This document shows, piece by piece, positions 12,520 through 64,000 of a DNA stretch of 64,000 nucleotides; the stretch's first letter is position 1; the number at the start of each line of letters is the position of its first letter. Both the position numbers and the translations under genes were made by a program. The DNA comes from Imbricaverruca yamaguchii. Its lineage: Eukaryota > Arthropoda > Thecostraca > Neoverrucidae. Where the stretch lies: assembly GCA_034440575.1 (NCBI GenBank), contig JAOTOL010001387.1, positions 455,501 through 519,500 on the forward strand, written 5' to 3'. Under the pieces are notes generated by a model. It was not told the origin of the DNA. It saw only the letters and a program-made list of their open reading frames with translations, and ran no database searches.

Positions 12520-12875
12520 AATTCACGCTATAACAATGTCAAGCCAAAACACGTAAATCAAGCGATTGTAACATATTTGAGCTCATCTAACCTTGAGGAT
12601 ATTGACCTAAGGACATGCAATTTGCACATGATAGAGGTCATTGCCTTTTCCATGTACAATACAAATTACGTTGCTCTAGCTTTAAAAGGAGCCGAGATCT
12701 TAGGGGTCGGAGTCCGTCCCCCTCATCCTCCAGTGCGCTTAATTTTCAGAGGTCCTCCAAGGTGCGTGTTAAAAAAAGTAAATTCGAAAACTTTAAAGTA
12801 TCTGCTTGAGTCTATGGTGTGTATATCAAAGTTCATTCCAACAATTCGCGCATACATACATATACATACATACGC
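12520..12875 (+). repeat. Dispersed repeat, copy C (3' part only)
   Basis: About 330 bp match 1100-1430 at high identity, from TATAACAATGTCAAGCC through GAGATCTTAGGGGTCGGA to the ATACATACATA tail. Copy C starts abruptly, consistent with 5' truncation. The microsatellite-like CATA tail is longer here. No protein is encoded. Confidence 0.85.
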
Positions 12876-15169
12876 ATACAGACGCTACGTAAACTATCGT
12901 TGGCTGATTTGTGGCTACAAGATCAAGTAGTGAGCTTGCCGGCCGGTAGGCGGCTCGTGCGGTGTACGCTGATGTGAACTGGTAGGTTGTCACCGTCCGG
13001 AACAGTCAATCGTCAAACATTTCCCTATCTTCTCAATAGGGAGGGATGCAGGTCTCTGGCGAGTACGACGATAGTCCCCGGACTGTGTTGTGATGTGTTC
13101 AAGCAGCATTTCGAAGTCGTCGAGGTCAGATGATATCTAATTGTTTGTCCACCCAATTGATACCACGGTATTTCTTGAACGACGGATGATGACTGATGAA
13201 TGTTGGATGATGAGAGAAGCTAGCAAAACTGGAGGTTTCGTTTAACACCAATTAACCACTCACATTAACCAATCCCATATTCTATGTCACCGTTGTTCAG
13301 TAGGTCGTCGTAATGCTGTCACTCGCAAGTTACCTCTCATCAAAACACCAACCCCACCACGCTCACTCACAAATGTGCTCTGCTTTGGCCAGTCAACTCT
13401 AAGCAGGCTATAGTTACTCACTTCTATCACTCCACGAGCCTTCCTGAAGCGGCGCCTTCTCCTGCCAAGGGATGCAATCTTTCCGTGGGGGCGCTTGCCC
13501 CCGGCGCCCCTCCCCCTGTAACCTACTCTGTTTACCATAATATAACTTGTCTAAGAACCAAAAATTAGCTATGTATAAACTCATTTTGCCATCAACGTCA
13601 TATGTGTGGAGGAGGAAGTCCGTTGCAGTCAACGATGTGCCCACGGATGGAATCTTCACTGTAGTTGCGAAGGCCTAAGAGTTTAGCGTTGATAAAGACA
13701 AGAGCTCAACAGACTCAGCTGCGAGCAGGGTGGTGCTGTAAGCCTATTGTGGTAGGGCTCTTTCAGACCTAAACTTGTACTGGCGGATACCACACCCCGC
13801 CCTAAGATCTCTGAATACAGTAAGCCGATTTCGCACCCGAATAGCTGAAGCGAATTCCGCTGGTTTAACCCGGTGTCAGCCGGAGACGGTCAAACCTGTC
13901 CAGTTGTCGAATATTCACCATAGTTTGAAATCGCGTTGAGTTATTTTCACGAAATTTAGAATGCATATCAATTGAAAATTCGACACCCTTTCCCATCAAT
14001 GTAAACTATGAGGTTATGATAAGACTGGCGTGAGTGAAGTTCGAGTCACGTCATATTTATGATTGTTTTACACCAATGCATCAGTGCACGCAGATCGACA
14101 TTGCAACCTAATGAATGCAGATATTTTATGTTTGTGAACGGGAAGCCAGGATAACATGTAGACACTCAACAGATTATGGCATTCCTATTTTTAATATTTC
14201 ATTTTCAATAATAATAAAACACGATATCCATACATACAGCGAATGGCGTAGACAGGAGAATGAGGATGAGATGGGCACCATTTGCTCTTTGTGGCTGGAT
14301 CTTCGTTATCAGTGCCACACATGGGTGTAATTAAGGTTTTGAAATTTAGGGGGGAGGTGGGGACAAACCATGGATGCGGTAAGCTTGACCAGGTTAGAGG
14401 GGCCTCCCCCCACCCTCCCCCCTAAAAAATTGTTTGGATTGCAGCCATTTTACTTTTAGCGTCTGGTTTTCAGATTCACCATTGCTAAAACTCATATTTT
14501 GGGGACTAAAAGTTCTACCAAAGTGAACAAGTTTCACTTCTTATAACTGCCTTTGGACATCCAATTTTATGTCGTGTGTTCTGGTCCAGATTTCACAATC
14601 ACCACAGAGCAATGCCGTAAGTACGTTAGACGTTGCTCAATTGTAGCAGGCAAAAATAAAACATTGGACTATGGTTGTATTGTTGTAAATATAGACACCC
14701 AATAACCTTTCCAATGCTTTCCTCTTTTCGGGGAGACATTTTGATGCAATGACAACCAAGTCGGATAAAGGGCATGGCAATGAGGACATGTGCCACCCAC
14801 ATGGAAAGTGGCGTCCATCCGGTCTGGAAAAGCCGACCCTTTGAAAAGGTTCCATTGCACCCGTTCGAATTTTTCAACCCAAGGCGCCCATATGAAAGAA
14901 AAGTGCACCTCTTCGAAAAAAGGCGCCCCTTCGGGAAGGACCGATTGCAACCCGCCCCCTCGAATCTTTCAGCCAGAGGCGCTCCTCCATTGTGGAAAGC
15001 TTGTACAGAACACCAATATGGCAGAGCAAACTTTAAACCAGGAATGAGAGCGCCGTCCGAGTAGGTTATGACGGATTTCTTGGGGGAGCTGCTGGTCATA
15101 CAGGATATGAGTGCCTGCTATCACAACGGCTGGAAATACAAATATATTTGACCCTCCCATTCCCATTAC
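12876..15169. other. Stretch without recognised genes
   Basis: Short overlapping frames only. At 14310-14420 a G-run segment following ATGGGTGTAATTAAGG resembles, in inverted orientation, the segment near 17440-17525 that contains GGTTACACCCATGGTGCC. These may be ends of related elements. Nothing else is recognised. Confidence 0.4.
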
Positions 15170-16640
15170 ACTCAATCACTGCACACACCGGACCTTCGAC
15201 GCGATCGAAACTATTTCGATATCTCAACATTCTAATAGCGTACGACAAGCCACGTCGAATGACATCCACATAATGGAAATTGAAGTCACAGCGACGAAAC
15301 GCGAGAAATTTGGAGAATTAAGGCTAACCATTGGCACTGAGGCTTGACCTGACATGCACCGGGTTAAAATGTTACTCGAGGGTTGCCCATGTGATATCTC
15401 TTGACACCAAACATGGGTAGCTTTGTAAGAAAACGGAGAAGCACGAGGATACCGATGAGATGAGTTCGACCTTTGACTTTGCAAATTAAAATTATCTCTG
15501 AATGGTTTGCTAGAGTGAATCATGGCACGTTGAATGACACCCACGTGATGAAAATTAAAGACTGCACCGAGGCACGACGACTTCAAGCAATTTAAGCCAA
15601 GACTTCGATATTGTGGTTTGACATTGACATGTCCCTGTTCGAAATGTTACACAAGGTTCACCACGGGCTTGCTTGATACCAGATGTGAGTAGATAAAGAC
15701 TAATAAAAAATGCGAGGCGACCGAATAAATCGGTTTGGCCTTTGACCTTTGCAATTAGTTAGATTTCGTAGCATTATAATATGGCACAAGCCACGTCGAA
15801 TGATATCCACTTGGTGCAAATTGAACCATAGAGACGAGTCGCTTCGAGGAATTCGAAGTTAAAACTAGTCTTTGGCCTTGAGATTTGACCCTATCCAGAT
15901 TTCAAAATGTTACTCGAAGGTTCACCATGGGCTATCGCTTGATAGTGCACCTGGATATGCTTTGGCGATCTCCCTCCCCCAAAGTGCCAGGTGACCGAAG
16001 AAAGCAGCTTGAATTTTATCCCGTCGAGATTGTTGCGAATTAGAAATTGTGTGGCACCGCACAACAAACGACGTCGAATGACATCTATTTTCTGCAAATT
16101 GAAGCCATAGCGATGAAACGAGAGCCCATCGAAACTCAATCAAACCATTGACCTTGACATGTTCCGGTTTGAAATGTTACACGAGTGTTCACTGCTTTCG
16201 TTTGATACCAGATTTGAATATATTTTGGCGAAAACGAGAGAAAAAAATTGAGGCGACCGAAACACCAGCTCGACCTTTGCCCTAGACAACAACTCGGTTG
16301 CTTAGCTTTCTGATGCAACATAACAAGCCACATCGAATGACGCTCATTTGATGAAAATTGAAGCGATACCAACCTAACCATGCGTTCAGCTGATATCCAT
16401 CGCTTTAATATCTCCATCTAACAAAACAAGCTATTTTGGACCTTGAAGTTTAACTTTGACATGTATCGGTTTGAAGTGTTACGCGATGGTTCATCACGGG
16501 TTATCGCCTGTGGCCATATTTGGGCAGGTTTTGGTGAACACGAAAAAAAATGACCGAAGAGACCGGTTTGCGTTGGACCTTGGCCATTCAAGTGGTAATG
16601 TGCGACCCATGTAGTTGTTTCCAGCGTACTCAGTGCAAGC
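15170..16640. repeat. Diverged tandem repeat, ~258-278 bp unit, five or more copies
   Basis: The landmark CGTCGAATGA (with variants) recurs at 15253, 15528, 15794, 16072 and 16330, spacings of 275, 266, 278 and 258 bp. Each copy also has a GCAAATTGAAG-like block, a TTTGACCTTTG-like block and an AAATGTTAC block. Copies are well diverged from each other, so this is an old satellite-like array. Small frames inside it are not genes. Confidence 0.8.
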
Positions 16641-17090
16641 AGGAGCATGTGTGGTAATTGATTCGACCGATCATAAACCCGTCGCTGAATGTCAATGCCA
16701 ATACGAATACACCTCTGGTGAACTCGTCGCTGAATACGAATGCGAATAAGACGCTAACTTGACGTATGTGCTTAAGGCTGTCCGTGACTCCCCTCCGTGG
16801 TCTTCAAGATACCCAAGGTCACCCAGTCACGTTTTCTCTAACATATATCAATATATGCTCAGGAGAATGCAACCAAAGATATATAAACCCTTGCGAGAAT
16901 GCAAATGTGTTGCCCGGCAAAGCGCAATTTTTCACCCAAGCCAGAACACACGATGGTCAAGGTTCATGTTATTAAAGAATGGCCCGGAAGCAAACATTTC
17001 TAACGTTTGCTGATTTACCATTAGGATATTTTGTGACGACAGATAGCCCATGAAGCTCGTTGATTGGCTAGGTCGGCTTCTAGTATTTTC
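16641..17090. other. Stretch without recognised genes
   Basis: I see no coding or repeat structure, apart from possible edges of the flanking arrays. Confidence 0.4.
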
Positions 17091-17290
17091 ATTGCGTGAG
17101 AAATATACGACCTTCAATATACCAGGAGGAGCTGAGTTTACATGAACAGGAACGTTAAGGATTATACTGTATTATTCAGCGTTTCAGCCAGGGCCTCGTT
17201 GAGTAATACAGTATAATCTTTAACGTTACTGTTGATGTAAACTCAGCACCTCCTGGTATGTTGAAGGTCGTATACTTCTTCTCACGCAAT
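17091..17290. repeat. Foldback (long inverted repeat), ~95-bp arms
   Basis: The segment begins ATTGCGTGAG and ends with its exact reverse complement CTCACGCAAT. The arms, left with CGACCTTCAATATACCAGGA and right with TCCTGGTATGTTGAAGGTCG, pair along almost their whole length with a short loop near 17190. A right-arm-only copy is present at 32204-32300. The structure fits a foldback MITE or a palindromic repeat end. No flanking target duplication is obvious. Confidence 0.85.
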
Positions 17291-18147
17291 GTCTAAAGCC
17301 CAGGAGCACCTAGGAGCCATTCTTCGTTGTATTAATATAGTATTTTCGGTGATTCTCTTGCATATATATATTTCACTCTATGAATGATTACGTATAATTT
17401 AAAGCGACTATACTCATGTAGCTGTGAGGACACGAAACAAAATTGGAGGGGACAAATCATCACTTTTCAGAAATTTGGAAAGCATGTCCCCCATCTCCCC
17501 CAATGGTTACACCCATGGTGCCACAAATACCTAATGTTTTGCTATTCTGATGTAACATCAATTTTTGCCGCGAGGTTTTTGTTCGGAGGCGTCACTTGGA
17601 GGTAATACTATGGAGGATCCTGAGGGGCCTGTGTGGGAAAGTAGTTACATTATTGATCATCATGAAAATCTCCTAGCCAGCTACAGCATGTGACTTATTA
17701 CAATCGCTTGTCCTGAATCCACTCCTCCTTGATCCGTTCTTGGCTATGTCACCCTCGCCGATTATTGCTTGTAGCTTTTTAGTGGGATATTTTCTGAATT
17801 CCTCTTGTTACCTCCTGGATGCACCATTGGGAAAGTCGTCTGGGTCCACCACTGGTTGTGATGCAATATTATCGTGAGTCCCAAACTCACCTCGCCCTCC
17901 TAACTCTCCGATGACAGCGACAATGGCATCGCTCTGAGAAAACCGGGCACTTGTTGCCAAGTTTTCAGCCTCGATCACCATTGGTCCTGGCTATGCTAGT
18001 TCAGAACGACTTTTACATGTTCTGTATCAGTACCACTCTAACAAAATTATCAATTTGTGTGGAAATATGAACTCCGAAACGACATATCTTCACCTTGCTC
18101 AACTTCATTCAATACAGCACTTTATTACAGCGATGTAGGAATTGTAT
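17291..18147. other. Stretch without recognised genes
   Basis: Non-coding sequence in putative nocturnin intron 1. Nothing is recognised apart from the G-rich segment near 17440-17525 noted with 12876-15169. Confidence 0.4.
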
Positions 18148-18290
18148 GTTCATGGGGACACATAGCGGTCCGCCCTTGTAAGGCATCTGGGGAGCCATCG
18201 CGGCTAGCTCTTTTAAGACATTTGGGGAGCCATGGCAGCCCGCCCTTCTAAGGTTTCTGGGGAGCCATAGCGGCCCGCTCCTCTGAACGA
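18148..18290. repeat. Short tandem repeat (~36 bp x 4) just before the nocturnin Met-Gly exon
   Basis: The phrase TCTGGGGAGCCATAGCGG recurs with variations (GCATCTGGGGAGCCATCGCG, ACATTTGGGGAGCCATGGCA and others) about every 36 bp. It stops some 30 bp before the acceptor CTATCCTCAG at 18311-18320. Confidence 0.8.
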
Positions 18291-18321
18291 CAGGGCACTT
18301 ATCTCTGAAACTATCCTCAGA

Positions 18322-45655
<27,334 letters not shown>

Positions 45656-46724
45656 GCCGACCACCTGGTGCCGGCGGGCACCGCTTCAGAGGCATTCTTC
45701 GTGGGTTACACCGTCCATGTGGCCGGGTGCGTGGTCGACCAAGTGCGTGGCGTGTTCGCCAGCCGTCACGCTCCTGCTCGGCTCGTGCGGTTGACGGGAC
45801 CGCTGCCGCATTCACGTCCACACCTGCGTACAGAATTACCCAACAGAGGAAATGAGTGCGGGTGCGCGCGTGCGCTTGATGTGTGAATTATGAGCATTAC
45901 TGATTATTTATCAAGGCGTGATTGGTGAGCATTATCTTGAGTGCATCGAAGCGCGTTTTCTGTACATTGCTCTACATTGCCGGCGTGGCCGAAGTTTGAG
46001 GTGACGCACACCTTGCAGCGTAGACGCGTTTTGCGAGTGAAGGGGAGCGCACTGACCATTATAGCCGGCCACCATGAGTACAATAGCGCCGCTGTGTAGT
46101 ACGGCGTTGTGCGGCATTTGATGAGCTGCTGCTCACTGCTCGGTCCCCGGCCACCGCCACACCCTGTAGTGGACAGTGTTCATGTGGTGAAGCGGTTCCC
46201 GGTATAGGGAGGACTGTCGCGATGACAGCTCCGTTTTGCAGTCGAATGGTCGAAAAATTTCAGCTGCGGTAACTAGATTCATTTTCTCAATCAACGGCAG
46301 TAACGCCTGTTTCAGTTGCAGCGATGACCGGGGATTAGAGACGATAGAGACGAAATTTGCAGTGTCGTGTCTGGGGACTTCTATTGCAGTGACGGCCGGG
46401 GACTCCAGTTGCAGTGATGTCTCCGGGGACTCCAGTTACAGTGAACGTGGCCAGTGGGGGCCACTATCGGCCACACCGGGCTGGGCGTGACCATCCTATG
46501 GTGTAGATGTAACACGAGCCATGGGACGCACTGTCCGCATTTATATCGTTTACTATTTATTCTGCAGCCGCGTGTGGCGAGAGAAGACAATAGAAGATGA
46601 TCAGCATACGCATTTCTGTGAATTGGTGGAATGAGTCAAGATTGTTACAACTGATACCGACCGGTGTATGGCTCAGGGAACATACAACAATCTGGTACGA
46701 AGTTAACAACCACAAAACATTTAT

Positions 46725-46730
46725 AATAAA
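46725..46730 (+). terminator. Candidate nocturnin polyadenylation signal AATAAA
   Basis: This is the first AATAAA I find downstream of the nocturnin stop (about 1.07 kb of 3'UTR). No GU-rich element was checked in detail. Confidence 0.35.
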
Positions 46731-47630
46731 TCAGTCTTTTTTCGAACGAAGCTGTGGCGTAGAAATTATCCAATGAAGAAGGTTGTAGCGAGACACAAAT
46801 TACAAGATAACTTTTTAGCCAGTCCCACATTAATTCAAATTAACTGCCAAAATTGGCTGGCACGTCTACCCCAGGACACATGACCAAAAATATAAACTGT
46901 CTTTCGCTGGACTTTTACCCATACATTCAACAATCACCACTTCAGTCACCAACATCCACCTGGAATTTTCACCTATGCTTATAACGATCCAAATGCGCGG
47001 CGGCATTTACGATGTACCGGATCGCATAGGAATCTTGCTGTGCACGTGGTTTTTCCTGCTTTGATGCCCTGCATTGCGCTTCTTCAATTTTTCTTGTTGT
47101 TGCTCTGGCAGAACTAATGCATGTGGAGCTGGGCTTTGCTAGTGTGACTGACTGTTGGAGGTTTCCGATATCACCAGCTGTAAAAACCTGAGCTCTGGTA
47201 GAAGACACAGGAGGTGCATTCACATGCCCAACATCATGAACCGTCGGTATTTTGTATGTTCCTAGTTTACCTGTAACTACCACATGGGCAGATTCATTAA
47301 CTCAGCGAGTTGGCACTCATTTCATCTGAAGATTACTATAAGAGCATTGCGGAAAGTAAGAAATCATCACAACAAACGTAATCAACTCTGGTCCATTTTG
47401 TCAGCTGCACAGTAATTATCCCGAAAATGATTGTTGCGTCACATTCCTGTATAATGACAAAATAATACCAAAAAACATTTGTTATAGGATGCCACAAAGT
47501 GAATGCCGAGCCCCGATTCTGGCAAGATGTTCATTTGCATTGTTACTAGATCTGTGGTCGTAACCATCGATATCACGAGACCGGCCAGAGCTCGGTCCGC
47601 CGCGCGCTGAAGGCTGCCACCAGCGTACGC

Positions 47631-47638
47631 TATAAAAG
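47631..47638 (+). promoter_or_regulatory. TATA-box-like sequence in a GC-rich block
   Basis: TATAAAAG follows a CpG-rich upstream stretch and lies 20-30 bp before CATCATGCCG. The ATG at 47658 opens only a 39-codon frame (MPRKTPRILNNIHY...) that I do not recognise. It may be a core promoter for an unannotated transcript or chance. Confidence 0.2.
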
Positions 47639-50600
47639 CGCACTAACGTAGTTCATCATGCCGAGGAAAACACCACGAATTTTAAATAATATTCATTATA
47701 AAAGGCAGGGGGAAAAGCAGGCGTTTGAGACAGAGCACGGTGATACTGGGTCGTTGCAGAGCGATAAAGGCGACTAGCAGAACGGGATGTCAGTCGGAGG
47801 AACCTTGGCAGCGAGCGAGGGTCACCATCCGCGAAGCAGGGCGGCAGGTAACGCATCGCCACACAGACAAGGCACTGAATTCCTACCGTCGGCAGCCCTA
47901 CTACAAAGCAGGCGGTATTATCGGGCCTCGTTGTTCTCGGAGTACGATGCGGCATTGCCTTCAAATAAATATTACACGTTAAAAGGCAGCCAGCGCCGTC
48001 GGCCGTCACGAACGGCCGAGCCGGGCCGAGCCGCCGTCGACACAGCTGCAGACACAGTGCACCACTGAAGCGGACGTCCGACGGGGCGGTCGGCGGATCG
48101 CGGCGCCCGCCGGCCCCCAGTACACGCGACAGCGCCGTAACAAGACGGACAGCGAGCAGGCCACGCCTGACGCCGACGTGCCGAGCCGACACGGTTAAAG
48201 CTGCTCACTACCTGCCGTGGTCAGAGTTGAAGTTACACGGCGAGCCTCGCGCCTGCCTGCCGTGACGAGGTCCAGCCCCGCACACAGTCTTGCCGGTTGC
48301 GGCGGCGGCATCGACTCGGCCCCGACGCGACCCTCAGTCAACGCGCAGACGTAGCACCCAGTCGAATTAGTCTACTAAAACCCACCAATATTGTCAACTA
48401 TACTGGTTTCGATAAAACGCGCCGTCATGCAAACTGCCGCCGGCCTTCGCCACTGCTGGCTACATAGGAGGTGGGATGATCCGTTACACGACGGCCACTG
48501 CTGTGTCGTTGCAAACCCAACGGAAGTCGGACTGTGGCGCTGAGCGGTCAGAGGCCAGGCTCCATGGAGAACCGAGCTCCGGCCACAAGGGGTACTCGGC
48601 TCCAGTTGTACGTGTGGTAAAGCTGCGGCACCCTGGAACCGGGTCCCGGCACGTCCCGGCACGCGGCGTAAAGCTCCCACGTTTCGCTGGGCGCCACTCA
48701 CGGCCGGCCACAATTCCACCCCAGGCGAGGCAAGACTGCGGCTCCCCACGGCGGAGCCGGCGCGATCTGCAACAGCGCCGACCGCCACCACGCCAGACGG
48801 CGGCTACACAGTGGACTCGGCCGGCGCTGGCAGCGGCGCGCGCTGTCCGTCGGCCGCGTCACACTCACTGCGCAGCCTGCAACAGGTGTTAGTGGAGCGT
48901 CAGCAGGCCACCCGACACCGGCACATACCCAGGCGCGGCTTAAAAGCGGCCGCTAGGGCGGGTTACACACGAGGCGCGGTGTTAGCTGGTCGGCACAAGC
49001 ATCACACACCAGCCGACCGCTGCCGCCCGCCACGCGCACCGCCAGCACCCACTGCCAAAACCCGCCGCCCACACCCACCATCCACACCCACTGCGTGCAC
49101 CCACCGCAAGCCTGCTGTTGAAAACATATTGGCGAACATTAGGTTCACTACGGCTCGCTACAGCTGTAGCAGAAATGCACACACACCTGCGAACAAACAC
49201 CGGCCCAGGCTTCGCTTGGTTAGTGTATGATTTAGATTAATGATCGGTCACTCAACAAAATCCGCCCACTGATAAATGCTGGTAGTACTTCTAAGGATTG
49301 CATATTTAAACCACCACAAAGCCAAAACTGTCCGACAAAGGCCAAATCAGGATAACCATGGACAAAGTGGATTCAGTGGAGGACAAAAGTGAGAAATCGA
49401 TTCAAGGTGGATTGTGGCACTATACACAATACTTATTCAATTTACACATGGCATGAGAGTATAAAACAAAATACTTTTCACAGCCCTTTTGGAGTTCCTG
49501 GAGTATTATGAAGTAGAAGCACACGGAGTTAATGTCTTTCAGGGCTTGGTATTGAATCTGATCATGTTTATTTACTTGAAATGATACCCATGCATCGCTC
49601 CAGGCTTTACTGACAAGTGAAAATACAACTGGCAGGGTTAAAGTCCGGGAGCTGAGAGTCGATTTCGACAAGGTAACGGACTGCTTTGAACAGAGGGGAG
49701 ATGCATACAATTGCTAAAAGGTAGTGTTGCTTTTGGGTAAGCATCAGAAGTGATTGTTAGATGATGAAAAGGTGCCACAGAAAACAGGCGAAGGCCACGA
49801 AATCCCAGTCATAATAACCAATAACTTCAAATCCTTTACTCGAATCTAACTGCTTCCAGCTAGAGGATGGGCAGAAAAAAAGCTCTGGGTGTGATTACGA
49901 GACACTTATTGTGAAAGAAAGTACGTACGAAACGATCCTCAATTTTGTCGGACCTCGTATGCACTACTGCAAACATGGACTACGCATCATAAAATATATC
50001 AAGAAGTTTGTGCATAAAACTATGTATTATGAAAAACGAAAGGGTAGAGCACACTACAAGAACGATTATGCTACGTGATTCAGAATGTAGTCGATATATA
50101 GGTCGCAAAATATACATTATCATAAATTACTACATAAAATGTATGAGATAAATGACCGTGGAAGTTGGCACCTTGATTCATGAGATGTCTACAACAGTGG
50201 TGCATTTGTGGAAACAAATGTATGCATGATGTTAAACAAATGTTATAGTATGTAGCATAACTCATATTTCAGAGCTTATAAATATTTTCCACAAGCAACC
50301 ACTCCCCTACAAATATGCATGGCACAAATGTCGCATACTCACGCACTGATAAATGCCAAAGCAGATTTTACATGCAGATTTTACATGCACTTTCCTAATG
50401 TAATATATCAGAGTCAAACAAGCAGCTATGCATGTGTGTTGCTTGTTTGTTATGCATTAGTTGGGAACGAATGCAACGAATTTGTTATGCAAAACATATG
50501 TGCGAAGATATTGCATGCGCACGTGCGCGCGAGTGTCAGTGGCTGAACCCAGTAAGCATCCGGCGGCGTTCCATTCTACAGACATTAACTATGTATGTCT

Positions 50601-50727
50601 CTACGCACGGCTCACGTCAGAATAAAAAAAAACCGCTTGGGTCAGCCGCGAACCGAACAGGAGTCGGACCCACACGTGCACGGTCGTGCACCGCAGTTAG
50701 ACAGCCTAAGACTGCTCGACACCCCGG

Positions 50728-63951
<13,224 letters not shown>

Positions 63952-64000
63952 CTGGGCCACGTTCCATGTATACGTAAATATAACAAAAGAACCTTCGGCT

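Larger units (their letters stand above)
45656..50727. other. Intergenic region between the converging 3' ends of nocturnin and MICAL
   Basis: It contains the nocturnin 3'UTR, a GC-rich block at about 47560-49110 with many overlapping frames on both strands but no recognisable protein, and an AT-rich block at 49200-50600. I support no gene here beyond the UTRs. Confidence 0.5.

Noticed and set aside
15170..16640. Small genes within 15.2-16.6 kb
   Set aside because: The frames fall in a ~270-bp tandem repeat and are not conserved between copies.
47656..49230. Coding exons in the GC-rich block between nocturnin and MICAL
   Set aside because: All six frames have comparable open stretches of low-complexity Arg/Ala/Pro sequence, with no recognisable domain or paired splice sites.

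Overview
This is a eukaryotic, animal, window, most likely from an arthropod and perhaps a crustacean. The reasons are spliced genes with GT-AG introns, long AT-rich introns and intergenic DNA, CpG- and GC-rich exons, and many transposons and microsatellites. There is no operon, Shine-Dalgarno site, CRISPR array or rRNA gene. Two host genes carry the conserved coding content; almost everything else is repeats or transposon remains. Assignments come from reading the sequence and from knowledge of the protein families. No database search was run.

Plus strand: a complete nocturnin (NOCT/curled) gene, an exonuclease-endonuclease-phosphatase fold NADP(H) 2'-phosphatase. Its four exons (18321-18544, 18839-18960, 24106-24312, 45170-45655) join with matching phases to encode 345 residues with all expected catalytic motifs. 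A candidate fifth exon at 5374-5447 splices in phase to the codon just before the internal Met-Gly start and would give a 25-residue N-terminal extension. Minus strand, converging on nocturnin: the C-terminal part of a MICAL-family protein. It has eight exons from about 63951 down to 50728, including a 4.3 kb exon for a disordered Pro/Ser/Thr-rich region and three exons for the Rab-binding bMERB domain. The FAD, CH and LIM domains would lie beyond the right edge. About 5 kb of intergenic DNA (45656-50727) separates the two 3' ends.

Region by region: 1-5.1 kb holds dispersed repeats, two tRNA-derived SINEs and minisatellites. 5.1-18.3 kb (intron 1 if the upstream exon is real) holds a degenerate non-LTR retrotransposon (7.1-10.0 kb), a 29-bp minisatellite (10.3-12.0 kb), a diverged ~270-bp tandem repeat (15.2-16.6 kb) and a 200-bp foldback. 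18.3-24.3 kb holds three nocturnin exons and a 3.3 kb minisatellite. The 20.9 kb last intron (24.3-45.2 kb) is a transposon nest: a pogo/Tigger-like element (26737-40576) inserted at a TA in an older repeat, with a hAT element (26869-36730, 8-bp target duplication) inside it, followed by a mariner (40690-42179) that itself carries a SINE. 50.7-64 kb is the MICAL gene with its own coding and intronic repeats.

The most unusual feature is that tandem arrays run up to the splice junctions. All four nocturnin acceptors (counting the one before the Met-Gly exon) lie within or just downstream of a tandem array. In the last intron the repeat unit contains the acceptor AG plus the first 25 bases of the final exon, giving 14 copies of the splice site. 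MICAL has a similar arrangement at one acceptor and one donor.
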